Positions 16,292 through 25,375 of a DNA stretch of 64,000 nt are shown piece by piece (position 1 is the first letter of the stretch; each line of letters starts with the position of its first letter). The notes under the pieces are model-generated. The model ran no database searches, had not been told where the DNA came from, and saw only the letters and a program-made list of their open reading frames with translations. Origin of the DNA: an uncultured Lachnospiraceae bacterium (GTDB lineage: Bacteria; Bacillota; Clostridia; Lachnospirales; Lachnospiraceae); the NCBI GenBank assembly GCA_910588295.1, contig CAJUQO010000010.1:9423-73422 (forward strand), in the 5' to 3' direction. Position numbers and translations under genes: made by a program.

Positions 16292-18703
16292 ATGAAGGTT
16301 TGGGAGATGGCAGACGGCATTGTGGCCGTGGAAGCGGTGAGCGATACGATTCTGCGCTGCGTATATACAAAAAACGGGGTGGTGCGGGAGCCGTCGGAGC
16401 TGGTGGAACGGCGGGTGGACGGCCCGGTTTCCTGCAAAGTATCAGAGACGGAAAAAATGGTTACGCTGTCCACCGGAAAGGTGCAGGCGGAGATTGACCG
16501 GAAGAGCGGCGCATGTCGTTTTACACAAAAGGATACTGGCCGGCTGTATCTGCGGGAGGCCGGCAAGTCCCTTTCCCCGGTGGACGTGATCCATTACACC
16601 ACGGGAGACGAGGCTCCGGTGATCGACCGGGTAAAGACCGTGGACGGGGAGCGGAATTTTATCCGCAATTTAAAGCCGGTGTTGGACAGGAAAGCTTACC
16701 GAGGCAAATTGTCTTTTGACTGGGCCGAAGACGAGGCTATTCACGGATTGGGGCAGGGCGAGGAAGGGATCTATGATTACCGCCGCCATAGCCAGTATCT
16801 GTATCAGCATAATATGCGGATCCCCATACCGTTTTTTGTATCCACAAAGGGATATGGTATTTTTCTGGATTGCGGCAGTCTGATGACTTTTAATGATGAC
16901 GAAAACGGTTCCTATATTTATATGGACACGGTGGATCAGCTGGATTACTATTTTATCGCGGGGGACAGTCTGGATGAGATCATCGGCGGCTTCCGTCTGC
17001 TGACGGGGCGGGCCGTGATGCTGCCCCGATGGGCTTTCGGCTATGTCCAGTCGAAGGAGGCCTACGCCACCGGTGAAGAGCTGGAGGAGACGGTGCGCCG
17101 CTACCGTGACATCGGCGTCCCGCTGGACTGCATTGTCCAGGACTGGAACAGCTGGGAGCCGGGGCACTGGGGAGAGAAGACTGTGGATCAGAAGCGGTAT
17201 CCCGATCTTGAGGGTACCATGGACCGGATCCACGGGATGCATGTCCACACCATGATTTCCGTGTGGCCCAACATGAATGCCGGCACAAAGGATTATGAGG
17301 AGTTTATGGAGAGCGGCCATATGCTCCATGATCTGTCTACCTACGACGCTTTTTCGGAGGAGGCCCGGGCTCTGTACTGGAAACAGGCCGACGAGGGGCT
17401 GTTTTCCCGGGGATTTGATTCCTGGTGGTGCGATTCCACGGAACCGTTCAGCGGCCCGGACTGGGGCGGCGAGGTGAAGCGGGAACCCTGGGAGCGTTTT
17501 ATGCTGGTGGGCAGGGAGCATAAGCAGTACATAGACGCGGCCCGGGCCAACACCTTTGCCCTCTATCATGCCCGGGGCATATATGAGAACCAGAGAAAGG
17601 TCACGGAGAAAAAGCGGGTGCTGAACCTGACCCGTTCCGGCTACGCGGCCAGCCAGCGCTACGGCGCTATGCTGTGGTCCGGCGATATCAGCGCCTCCTG
17701 GGACACGCTGCGGCGGCAGATCGTGGAGGGCCTGAATTTTGCCATGAGCGGCATGCCCTACTGGACGCTGGATATCGGCGCCTTTTTCGTGGTGGGAAGC
17801 GCCTGGCAGAACCGCGGCTGCGGCTGTCATACCGACCCCACGCCGAAATGGTTCTGGAAGGGAGAGTACAATGACGGCGTGTCCGATCCGGGTTACCGGG
17901 AGCTGTATGTGCGCTGGCTGGAATTTGGCGTATTTCTGCCCATGTTTCGCTCCCACGGCACCGATACCCCCAGGGAGATCTGGCATTTCGGGGAACCGGG
18001 CGGCATGTTTTACGACGCCATAGAGCAGAACATCCGTCTGCGTTACCGTCTGCTGCCTTATATCTATTCCCTGGCCGGGGCCGTGCATCTGCAGGGGGCC
18101 ACGATGATGCGGAGTCTGCTCTTTGATTTTGCCGATGACAAAAAGGTGCGGGGGATCACTGACGAGTACATGTTCGGCCCCTCCCTGCTGGTCTGTCCGG
18201 TGACGGAGCCCATGTACTATGAGGCCGGGAGCAGGCCCATAGAAAGGGAAAAACGCCGGGACTGCTATCTGCCCGCCGGCTGCGGCTGGGTGGATTTCTG
18301 GAGCGGGGAATATTATGAGGGCGGCCGCACGGTAAGCGCCGACGCGCCTTTGGAGAGGATCCCCGTTTTTGTCCGGGCCGGTTCCGTCATACCGGAGACA
18401 GAGGGCCTCATCTATGCTAATCAGGTCGCGGACGGCGAGATTATCCTCCATATCTATCCCGGCGCCGACGGTGAGTACATCTATTATGAGGACGAGGGGG
18501 ATAATTACAACTATGAAAAAGGCGCTTACAGCCTGATCCCCCTTTCCTGGAGTGAGGCGGAGAAAAAGCTTACCATAGGAGAGCGGCAGGGCAGTTACCC
18601 GGGGATGGCCGCTGAGAGGATGTTTAGAATTGTCTGCGGCGGGTGGGAGACGAAAGTTTCTTATGACGGGAGCCGCACAACTTCCTCCTATCTCCCCCGA
18701 TAA
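16292..18703 (+). CDS. Glycoside hydrolase family 31 (alpha-glucosidase / alpha-xylosidase type)
   Basis: The 803-residue protein has the GH31 layout: an N-terminal beta-sandwich (about 1-220), a catalytic barrel and C-terminal beta domains. The nucleophile is Asp381 in WWCDSTEP and the acid/base is Asp465 in WSGDISASW. Other landmarks are GLGQGEE, VQDWNSWEPGHWG and DIGAFF. No signal peptide is seen, so it acts in the cytoplasm on an imported oligosaccharide; alpha-xyloside and alpha-glucoside specificity cannot be separated here. It ends in a 16-bp tail-to-tail overlap with the response-regulator gene. The YesMN pair and the CUT1 importer beyond it suggest a common substrate. Confidence 0.93.
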   Translation: MKVWEMADGIVAVEAVSDTILRCVYTKNGVVREPSELVERRVDGPVSCKVSETEKMVTLSTGKVQAEIDRKSGACRFTQKDTGRLYLREAGKSLSPVDVIHYTTGDEAPVIDRVKTVDGERNFIRNLKPVLDRKAYRGKLSFDWAEDEAIHGLGQGEEGIYDYRRHSQYLYQHNMRIPIPFFVSTKGYGIFLDCGSLMTFNDDENGSYIYMDTVDQLDYYFIAGDSLDEIIGGFRLLTGRAVMLPRWAFGYVQSKEAYATGEELEETVRRYRDIGVPLDCIVQDWNSWEPGHWGEKTVDQKRYPDLEGTMDRIHGMHVHTMISVWPNMNAGTKDYEEFMESGHMLHDLSTYDAFSEEARALYWKQADEGLFSRGFDSWWCDSTEPFSGPDWGGEVKREPWERFMLVGREHKQYIDAARANTFALYHARGIYENQRKVTEKKRVLNLTRSGYAASQRYGAMLWSGDISASWDTLRRQIVEGLNFAMSGMPYWTLDIGAFFVVGSAWQNRGCGCHTDPTPKWFWKGEYNDGVSDPGYRELYVRWLEFGVFLPMFRSHGTDTPREIWHFGEPGGMFYDAIEQNIRLRYRLLPYIYSLAGAVHLQGATMMRSLLFDFADDKKVRGITDEYMFGPSLLVCPVTEPMYYEAGSRPIEREKRRDCYLPAGCGWVDFWSGEYYEGGRTVSADAPLERIPVFVRAGSVIPETEGLIYANQVADGEIILHIYPGADGEYIYYEDEGDNYNYEKGAYSLIPLSWSEAEKKLTIGERQGSYPGMAAERMFRIVCGGWETKVSYDGSRTTSSYLPR

Positions 18704-19440
18704 TCCAGCGGACTTACGCCCACCTGCTTTTTAAAGATCCGGCTGAAATATCCCTGCTCCGGATAGCCCACGGCTTCTCCCACCTGGCGCACCGACAGCT
18801 CCGGGCTGTGGGCCAGAAGCTGCTGGGCTTTCTGCATCCGCAGGGAAATGAGATATTTGGACGGCGTTGTGCCATATTGCTGCAGGAACAGCCGGGTCAG
18901 ATAACTGGAGCTGTAATTCATATTGACGGCGATGCCGTTCAGGTTAATGTCCCGAGCATAATTTTCCTGCAGGTATTCTTTTAGGGCCGCCGCGATCTGT
19001 TCCGGTGTCTGGCGGGAGAGCTCCGGTGTGAAAATATCCCGGAAGCTGCTCTGTTCCGCAAGAAAACGGTTTTTCAGCTTGGCCAGCGCTTTTTTCAGTT
19101 CCTCCGTCTCGATGGGCTTCAGCAGATAATCCGATACCTGGAGGTGGATGGCGCTGCGGGCGTACTCAAAATCCGAGAAACCGCTGACGATGATAAACTG
19201 CATCAGGGGAAAGCGGTTCCGGGTTTTTTCCAGAAGCTCAATGCCGCTCATCACCGGCATACGGATATCGGTGATAAGGACGTCCGGCTCCATCCGGCAG
19301 ACCAGGTCGTAGGCCTGCGTGCCGGTCTGGGCGGCCCCCACCACAGTAAAATCCGCATCCACGTCCCGGATCTTGCGGACGAGGCTATTCAACTGCAATT
19401 CTTCGTCTTCGGCAACGATAACTTTAAACTGTGCGGCCAT
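18688..19440 (-). CDS. YesN-type response regulator with AraC output domain
   Basis: The 250-residue protein has an N-terminal receiver domain (Asp58 phosphoacceptor in LITDIRMPV, acidic pocket AEDEE, conserved Lys in LLKPIE) and a C-terminal AraC-type DNA-binding domain with INLNGIAVNMNYSSSYLTRL and LSVRQVGEAVGYPEQGYFSR. It lies 20 bp downstream of the YesM-like kinase gene and surely pairs with it. By position it should activate the sugar ABC operon at 21484 and perhaps the GH31 gene. It is shorter than many YesN proteins (about 500 residues) because the central region is absent. Confidence 0.93.
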   Translation of the reverse strand: MAAQFKVIVAEDEELQLNSLVRKIRDVDADFTVVGAAQTGTQAYDLVCRMEPDVLITDIRMPVMSGIELLEKTRNRFPLMQFIIVSGFSDFEYARSAIHLQVSDYLLKPIETEELKKALAKLKNRFLAEQSSFRDIFTPELSRQTPEQIAAALKEYLQENYARDINLNGIAVNMNYSSSYLTRLFLQQYGTTPSKYLISLRMQKAQQLLAHSPELSVRQVGEAVGYPEQGYFSRIFKKQVGVSPLDYRGR

Positions 19441-19460
19441 GTTTTAATTCCCCCCATTTT

Positions 19461-21245
19461 TCAGCAGCTTTTTTTCCCCAAAGTTACGAGTCCGTGTCCT
19501 TTTTCCGTATTTTTCAGCTCAAAGATCATGGCGTCCCCGCAGTACAGCTTCCATCGCAGATAGACGTTCAGCGTGCCCATACCGCTGATATGGGTCTGGG
19601 GCATCCCGATGTGCTTCTCCGCCTCGGAGATCCGGCCCCAGATGGTGTCGAGCGCTTCCGGGGAGAAGCCCTTGCCGGAATCCATCACGTCGATGGCCCA
19701 GGAATCCTCCGTGATATAGCCGTGGATGGCGATTCCCCAGGGCGGCTCCGAGTCGATGCCGTATTTGATGGCATTTTCCACGATAGGCTGGATGAGCAGC
19801 CGGGGGATCTTTTCCCTGCGTATGCGGTCGTCGATGTCGATCATATAGTTCAGGCTGGTCTGATAGCGCACCTTCATACAGTACAGGTATTTGCTCACAT
19901 GGTCGATCTCCTCGTCCACCGTCACCAGCTCCTCGGAGTTGGTGATGTAGCGCATGATACGGGTCAGATTCAGGCACATCCGGATCACCTCGTCCCGCTG
20001 GTTATTCTCTGCCAGGGCAATAACGCTGGCCAGGGAATTATAGTAGAAATGGGGATTGATCTGGGACTGGAGAGCCAGATTGCGGGAACGGGTTTCCTGC
20101 TTGCGGCTCTCTAAAAGTTCGTCCATAGAGGTTTTCAGATCCCGGCGCATTTTCTGGAAGCTTTCATCAAGCTCGGCCAGTTCGCTGTAGCTATGGGGCA
20201 GCGTGGTGTCGGCGGGACGGTCCAGGGTAGACAGTCCGGTCTGGCGGATCTCCTCCTTAAAGCGGTTGATGGGCAGGATCAGGCGCCGGGACATACCGTA
20301 GGAGATCAGGATGCAGCCCAGAAGCATGATCCCGGTGATGCCGACCAGAAATTTCAGCATGGCACGGGCCGGGGCCAGCACCGTGGACTCGGGCTGCACC
20401 GTCACATAGGTCCATTTGGTGTAGGAAGAGGCCGCGTAGGCGATGATCTCCTGCCTGTGGGTCACGGGGTTCGTATAGCGGATGCCGTTTTCCGCGTCCT
20501 CTGGTATGGAGGAATAGTCATAGAACGCTTCTCCGTCGGGCACATCGTAGGGATATATGAGAGCGCCGTCCTGGTTGTAGACGTAGATGGCCGGCGCGTT
20601 TTCATGGCGGTTCACATGAGAGATGATGCTTTTAAAAACGGATTTGCATTTTTTGACCGTCTCAATGGCGCCCACCTGGTTGCCGTAGGTGTCGTAACAG
20701 CAGCGGTAGAGGGACAGGTACCACTCGCTGCCCATGCCGGACCGGGCCAGGCGGTCTGTGTGGTAGGGGACGCTCAGTATTTTGCTGCCGCCGGTCTGGC
20801 GGATCTCGTTGAGCCAGGGCAGGGATGCCTTCTGGTAGGCGGCATGTTTAGTCAGCATGCCCACTTGGAGGATATGGCCGTCAAAGTCGAAAACGTTCGT
20901 CTGCTCCACCTTTTGTTCCACCCCGTTGATGGTGGTGCACAGATCCGCGAATGCTGTGATGGATACCTGGGACAGATTCAGGCGGTTGCTGCCCAGCAGG
21001 TTGTCGATGGCCCTGCTGTAATCCACATTGATTGACATAGAGTCCATGTCGTTAACCACGTCATCGGTCTGGGCCTGGAAGGAGCCGGTCAGATTGATCA
21101 AGGCGGCGGTCTCCTGCTCGATGAGAATATCCGAGACATAGCGGTAGAAAAAAAGAGCGAAGACCAGCAGGATCAGGCCGCTCACCAGGAGAAAGGTGAT
21201 GAAAAAGAGATTCTGCAGTTTGGCGGGCTTTCGGGTTCGGTGCAT
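19461..21245 (-). CDS. YesM-type sensor histidine kinase
   Basis: The 594-residue protein has a first membrane helix (about 12-35), an extracytoplasmic sensor region of around 260 residues, a second helix with a HAMP-like linker, and a His_kinase/HATPase pair. The phospho-accepting His (about residue 399) is in QSQINPHFYYNSL; later come LLIQPIVENAIKYGI and GKGFSP in the ATP-binding domain. It probably senses the sugar or the loaded binding protein outside the cell. AAGGAG precedes the ATG at 21245; the ATG at 21263 adds only six residues. It is divergent from the ABC importer it probably controls. Confidence 0.93.
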   Translation of the reverse strand: MHRTRKPAKLQNLFFITFLLVSGLILLVFALFFYRYVSDILIEQETAALINLTGSFQAQTDDVVNDMDSMSINVDYSRAIDNLLGSNRLNLSQVSITAFADLCTTINGVEQKVEQTNVFDFDGHILQVGMLTKHAAYQKASLPWLNEIRQTGGSKILSVPYHTDRLARSGMGSEWYLSLYRCCYDTYGNQVGAIETVKKCKSVFKSIISHVNRHENAPAIYVYNQDGALIYPYDVPDGEAFYDYSSIPEDAENGIRYTNPVTHRQEIIAYAASSYTKWTYVTVQPESTVLAPARAMLKFLVGITGIMLLGCILISYGMSRRLILPINRFKEEIRQTGLSTLDRPADTTLPHSYSELAELDESFQKMRRDLKTSMDELLESRKQETRSRNLALQSQINPHFYYNSLASVIALAENNQRDEVIRMCLNLTRIMRYITNSEELVTVDEEIDHVSKYLYCMKVRYQTSLNYMIDIDDRIRREKIPRLLIQPIVENAIKYGIDSEPPWGIAIHGYITEDSWAIDVMDSGKGFSPEALDTIWGRISEAEKHIGMPQTHISGMGTLNVYLRWKLYCGDAMIFELKNTEKGHGLVTLGKKSC

Positions 21246-21402
21246 GGAAAGGGCTCCTTCCATATTAGAAATTTCAGATTATATAGATGAAATGATTATA
21301 TCATATGGCGGGCAGCGGCCGCAATCGGGAAATATCGCGGAGATATACTCGGTATGTTTCTACAAAAAGAAAAAATGTACAAATTAAGGAGCAGAAAGTC
21401 CA

Positions 21403-21431
21403 TAGACCCTATGCAGGTTGAACGGTATAAT
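21403..21431 (+). promoter_or_regulatory. Promoter for the CUT1 sugar importer
   Basis: TAGACC (21403-21408), a 17-bp spacer and TATAAT (21426-21431). A good -10 with a poor -35 is what an activator-dependent promoter looks like, which fits control by the adjacent YesN regulator. The AT-rich leader runs to an AGGAGG before the gene. Confidence 0.5.
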
Positions 21432-21483
21432 TTTATAAATAAATAAGCTTTTTAATAAAAAAGCAATAAATAGGAGGACGAAA

Positions 21484-22911
21484 ATGAAAAGGAAAGTAAT
21501 CAGTGCAATTTTGTGTGCATCCATGCTGACCGGTATGCTGGCAGGCTGCGGCGGCGGTTCGGGCAGCAGCTCGGCGGCTCCCGAGGCCAGCGGAGCCGGG
21601 GACGCCAGCGAGGCTCCGGCTTCCGCAGGCGGCGAGGCGTCCGACGCGGGCAGTGAGGCGGGCGGAAGTTCCGCAGAGGCTGCCGAGGATTTCTCCGGCC
21701 AGGAGCTGAGTATCCTGGTATCCGCAGGATGGATGGATAACCGTTATGACGAGACCATCGCCCGTTTTGAGGAAACCTATAATGTAACCGTGGATCTGCA
21801 GACAATCCCGGCTGATCAGTATTCCGATCTGCTGCAGTCCAAGCTGACCACCGATTCCTGTGCGGATATTTTCTGGATCCAGTCCAATCCTTTCGCCATT
21901 GAGTCCGTGATCGTAGATCCCGAGAAATACTGTATCGACTTTACGGGCGCCGAGTGGGCTGCCAAGATGCCGGAATCCAGACTTTCTTCCTGCGAATACG
22001 GTGATAAACTGTACGGCCTGCAGATTTGGCACAACTCTCCCGAGTACGTTATGGTTTACAACAAGACCATGTTTGATGAGCTGAGCCTGACTGCTCCTAC
22101 GACTTATGCCGAGCTTCTGACGGTATGTGAGAAGCTGGCTGCGGAGGGTATCACTCCCTGGTTTATGCCCGGCGCCGACGGATGGCAGCACCAGCTGGCC
22201 TTCTTCCAGATTGGCGGCGTGTATGAGGAGGCCAAACCCGGCCTGTATGAAGGGCTGAACAACAATACAGAGACATTTGCCGATAATGAGAAGATGCTGG
22301 AGGTTCTCGGCCAGTTCAAGGAGCTGTCCGACAAGGGCTATTTCGGCGAGGACTGGATCGGTACGGACAGCACCAATATGTCCAACGAGTTCGGCGACAG
22401 AAACTGCGCGATGGCTATGGCCAATTCCAGCTTTATCAAACAGATCCAGGAAGATACCGGTACATCCGATGAGTTCGGCCTTTTCCTGATCCCCCTGGGC
22501 GACAACGATACCTTCCCCACCAACCCGGCCGGCCCCACCATGTTTGGCTATAATGGCACGGAGCATCCGGAGCTGGTGAAGACTTTCTTCAACTTTGTAT
22601 GCGAGACCCAGAGCCTGCAGGAGATCCTGGACAATTCTCCGGCTTACACCAACGTACATATGAATGACGATGCCGTTGAGCAGCACTGGCTGCCCGAGGA
22701 GGAGACATTCATGAGCGCCATCGATGAGTCTAAAATGGGTACATCTGTGCTGCAGACTGGTACGAAGTACACCAACGATTACTGGGGAGACTTCGGCGCC
22801 GATATGATCGCATACTGCCAGGGCACCATGGAAGCCAATGATGTGTTGAAAAATATGGATAGCAACCGTGCGGAAGCCGCCAGTGTCGTGGGCGATGCCG
22901 CTTGGCAGTAA
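21484..22911 (+). CDS. Sugar ABC transporter substrate-binding lipoprotein (CUT1)
   Basis: The 475-residue protein has a basic start, a hydrophobic signal and the lipobox LAGC with Cys22, followed by a low-complexity Gly/Ser/Ala/Glu linker (about 23-75). The family-1 extracellular solute-binding fold begins at LSILVSAGWMD. It should be anchored to the outer face of the membrane and deliver an oligosaccharide or monosaccharide to the two permeases downstream. AGGAGG precedes the ATG. A hairpin terminator follows, so the binding protein is probably made in excess over the permeases. Confidence 0.95.
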   Translation: MKRKVISAILCASMLTGMLAGCGGGSGSSSAAPEASGAGDASEAPASAGGEASDAGSEAGGSSAEAAEDFSGQELSILVSAGWMDNRYDETIARFEETYNVTVDLQTIPADQYSDLLQSKLTTDSCADIFWIQSNPFAIESVIVDPEKYCIDFTGAEWAAKMPESRLSSCEYGDKLYGLQIWHNSPEYVMVYNKTMFDELSLTAPTTYAELLTVCEKLAAEGITPWFMPGADGWQHQLAFFQIGGVYEEAKPGLYEGLNNNTETFADNEKMLEVLGQFKELSDKGYFGEDWIGTDSTNMSNEFGDRNCAMAMANSSFIKQIQEDTGTSDEFGLFLIPLGDNDTFPTNPAGPTMFGYNGTEHPELVKTFFNFVCETQSLQEILDNSPAYTNVHMNDDAVEQHWLPEEETFMSAIDESKMGTSVLQTGTKYTNDYWGDFGADMIAYCQGTMEANDVLKNMDSNRAEAASVVGDAAWQ

Positions 22912-22948
22912 AACTGTATAATGCCAGTGAATAAGTAACCTGGAAATA

Positions 22949-22986
22949 GACGTATGCCGGGAGTGCAAGCTCCCGGCGTCGTTTTT
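22949..22986 (+). terminator. Attenuating terminator between binding protein and permeases
   Basis: GCCGGGAG (22956-22963) pairs with CTCCCGGC (22970-22977), extended by GAC/GTC, then GTTTTT. It lies inside the transporter operon and likely allows only part of the transcripts to reach the permeases. Confidence 0.85.
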
Positions 22987-23006
22987 AAACGATGAAAAAT
23001 GCGCGG

Positions 23007-23034
23007 TAACGGTTCGGTATTTTCACAGTTGCAA
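23007..23034 (+). repeat. Diverged copy of the dispersed 27-bp element
   Basis: The segment matches the exact elements at 37191-37217 and 51639-51665 at about 22 of 28 positions (for example TCACAGTT is shared). Like the copy near 51639 it sits just after the terminator that follows a substrate-binding protein gene. Confidence 0.5.
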
Positions 23035-23077
23035 TGCGTATGTATTTTGATCGTTAGGAATTAGAAGGGGCTCTGAA

Positions 23078-23956
23078 TTGAATAAAAAGAAAGTTTATCC
23101 ATACTGGTTTTTGCTGGTACCGCTGGTGCTGTACGCCTTATTTTTCCTGCTTCCCAGCCTGCTGGGTATCTTTTATTCTTTCACCGATTGGAATTCTAGA
23201 ACGGTGGATGATCTGAAGTTTGTGGGGTTAAAAAACTATATCGAGATTTTTGCGTCGGATAAGGACTATCTGTCCGGTATCGGCCACACGCTGATGTTTA
23301 CGGTCGTGTCAAATATTGTAAAACTGATCCCGGCCCTGTTTTTGGCCGTGATGCTCCAGGAGGGTCTGCGGGGTAAAAATATATACCGTACACTGCTGTA
23401 TCTGCCTTCGATCCTGCCTTTTGTGATTATCGGTATCGTGTTTCGTTCGGTATTGAATTACAACAATGGTCTGCTGAACGGGGCGCTGGAATTTCTGCAG
23501 CTTGGTTTCCTGAAACAGAAATGGCTGTCGGATCTGGGCGTGGTCTGGAAATCCATCGTAGGTGTGGACGCCTGGCGCGGTATCGGTTATGTCATGACTA
23601 TTTTTATCGCGGGCCTGGGGGCGATCCCCAAGACCTATTATGAGGCGGCCCAGATCGACGGGGCGAATTTCTGGCAGCGGCTGCGCCATATCACGCTGCC
23701 CATGCTGTCCGGTTCCATTATGATCAATCTGGTGTTCGGTATTACCTATGGTCTGAAAGTGTTTGATATCATCTACGTGTTGACAAACGGCGGCCCGGGC
23801 CATGCCACAGAGGTTATGACCACCTACTCCTATCAGATGTACGCCAACGGCCAGTACGGTATGTCCGTGGCCTTTAACACGATTCTGTTGATCATCACGG
23901 CAGTGGTAGGCGTGTTTATCGTCCGCACTATGAGCAAGAAGGAGGTACAGCAGTAG
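23078..23956 (+). CDS. Sugar ABC transporter permease (MalF/UgpA type)
   Basis: The 292-residue membrane protein has about six helices, an N-terminal YWFLLVPLVLYALFFLLPSLLG segment seen in parts, and the binding-protein-dependent transport EAA loop (YEAAQIDGANFWQRLRHITLP in parts, about 188-208). It is one half of the CUT1 translocation channel. The start is TTG at 23078 with AGAAGGGG upstream; no ATG fits the family N-terminus. Its stop overlaps the GTG of the next permease by one base. Confidence 0.93.
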   Translation: MNKKKVYPYWFLLVPLVLYALFFLLPSLLGIFYSFTDWNSRTVDDLKFVGLKNYIEIFASDKDYLSGIGHTLMFTVVSNIVKLIPALFLAVMLQEGLRGKNIYRTLLYLPSILPFVIIGIVFRSVLNYNNGLLNGALEFLQLGFLKQKWLSDLGVVWKSIVGVDAWRGIGYVMTIFIAGLGAIPKTYYEAAQIDGANFWQRLRHITLPMLSGSIMINLVFGITYGLKVFDIIYVLTNGGPGHATEVMTTYSYQMYANGQYGMSVAFNTILLIITAVVGVFIVRTMSKKEVQQ

Positions 23957-24774
23957 TGAAAAAGAAAGTAAATGTTGTATTAAAACAGCTGTGCTGTATC
24001 ATCCTGTGCCTGATCGTGATCGCTCCTTTCTACATGGTGCTGATCAATTCATTCAAGCCGAAGGCAGAGGCTTCCCGGATGTCCCTGGCCTTGCCGACGA
24101 AGTGGATGTTCAACAACTATACGGAGGTTATCGAGAAGGGAAAACTGATCCAAGGCTTTTTCAACAGCCTGGAGTATGCGGCGATCGCCACCCTGGTGGG
24201 TGTGATCGGAGCGGCCATGGCGGCTTATGTCATGAGCAGACGGCGCACGAAGCTCAATAATTTCCTGTACTATTTCGTATTGTGCGGACTGTTCTTCCCG
24301 GTAAACTATGTGACTTTGGTGAAGGTGCTCAGCTCTTTCCATCTGAATGACACGAGGGTGGGCATCATTCTGGCCTTTACCAGCGCCATGATCCCGTTCT
24401 GCGTGTTTACAATCTACAGTTTTGTCTCGACGGTTCCGGTGGAGCTTGACGAGGCGGCGGTGATCGATGGGGCGGGCCCGGTAACGCTGTTTTTCAGAAT
24501 TATCGTGCCGATGCTCAAGCCCACGCTGGTGACCTGCTTTATCCTGCAGTTTATGAGTGTGTGGAGCGATTTCCTGACGCCTCTGTACCTGTCCAGCAAG
24601 AGCCGGCTGTTTCCGATGACGATGGCGGTGTACCAGTTCTTCGGCAAGAATACGAACTACTGGAATTACATCTTTGCGGATATCGTACTGACCTGTATCC
24701 CGGTGATCATTGTGTATCTGCTGGGGCAGAAATATATTATCGGCGGCCTGACTTCGGGGGCTGTAAAAGAATAA
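23956..24774 (+). CDS. Sugar ABC transporter permease (MalG/UgpE type)
   Basis: The 272-residue protein has six predicted helices, the opening LCLIVIAPFYMVLINSFK in part, and the EAA loop ELDEAAVIDGAGPVTLFF. It begins at GTG 23956, overlapping the upstream stop, so translation is coupled. With the upstream permease it forms the channel; no ATPase gene is present in the operon, so a shared MsmK/MsmX-type ATPase encoded elsewhere is probably used, as is common in Firmicutes. Confidence 0.93.
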   Translation: MKKKVNVVLKQLCCIILCLIVIAPFYMVLINSFKPKAEASRMSLALPTKWMFNNYTEVIEKGKLIQGFFNSLEYAAIATLVGVIGAAMAAYVMSRRRTKLNNFLYYFVLCGLFFPVNYVTLVKVLSSFHLNDTRVGIILAFTSAMIPFCVFTIYSFVSTVPVELDEAAVIDGAGPVTLFFRIIVPMLKPTLVTCFILQFMSVWSDFLTPLYLSSKSRLFPMTMAVYQFFGKNTNYWNYIFADIVLTCIPVIIVYLLGQKYIIGGLTSGAVKE

Positions 24775-24784
24775 CGAGGGGGCG

Positions 24785-24814
24785 CCCGCTGGCCTGTGTG
24801 ATATGGCCGGCGGG
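24785..24814 (+). terminator. Hairpin after the permease operon, weak terminator
   Basis: CCCGC-T-GGCC pairs with GGCC-G-GCGGG around a 10-nt loop, 10 bp after the permease stop. There is no clear T run, so termination may be inefficient. Confidence 0.5.
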
Positions 24815-24873
24815 TAGTCATTATATGCGGTTTATTACGCTCTGTCAGTGGCCTTGCTTGGAGAAACTCACAT

Positions 24874-25152
24874 TCATGTGTTTTTCCAAATAGCGGGAAC
24901 ACAGTTTTTGATAATCTGTGCTATCTCTTCTGCGGACTCTTTACATCCGGTATCTATCCATCTCTTTAAGGCAAATGTGAATCCGGCCTGAAAATAGACA
25001 AAGTAGTACATCATTTTCGATTCGGATATAATCCCTGCCGCTTCGCAATGGACGTGGATATCTTTCTTGACGCTGCCGGCGATGAGAGAATTTTGGAGCC
25101 GTTTATGGAGTAGGGCAAGATCGGCAGCCGTTTTAAATGGATTTTTGCACAC
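24874..25152 (-). pseudogene. C-terminal remnant of a TetR/AcrR-family regulator
   Basis: The 92-codon frame ends with the TetR C-terminal pattern YYFVYFQAGFTFALKRWID followed by TGCKESAEEIAQIIKN, typical of the ligand-binding half in clostridial TetR proteins (DhaS/AcrR-like). No helix-turn-helix region is found upstream in any reverse frame (25153-25375), so the DNA-binding half appears deleted. No ribosome-binding site fits the first ATG. It is read as a decayed fragment; an independently expressed small protein is less likely. Confidence 0.6.
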
Positions 25153-25375
25153 CTAAATCATTTTCTTGCGGACTTGTTTCGCATATGATAGAATAAGCGC
25201 AGAGTGTCCGTGGCCGGCCGTGTGGCGTCCCGTATTTTGGGACGGGGACAGACCGGTAGACGAAATATAGCCGCGGGCACAAAAGTTTGCCGGAACCATT
25301 GGCGCTCGCGGGCGTATACGGGCGATAGCGCTGGCAAATCATAGCATTCGCGAGTATAATACGACGGAGGACGAT

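Noticed and set aside
16670..18451. Very long reverse-strand open frame across the GH31 gene
   Set aside because: It is antisense to a protein with complete GH31 catalytic motifs, has no ribosome-binding site and no recognisable domain; long antisense frames are expected from the codon bias here.
21433..22968. 511-codon reverse frame opposite the sugar-binding lipoprotein
   Set aside because: Antisense shadow, without motifs or a start site.
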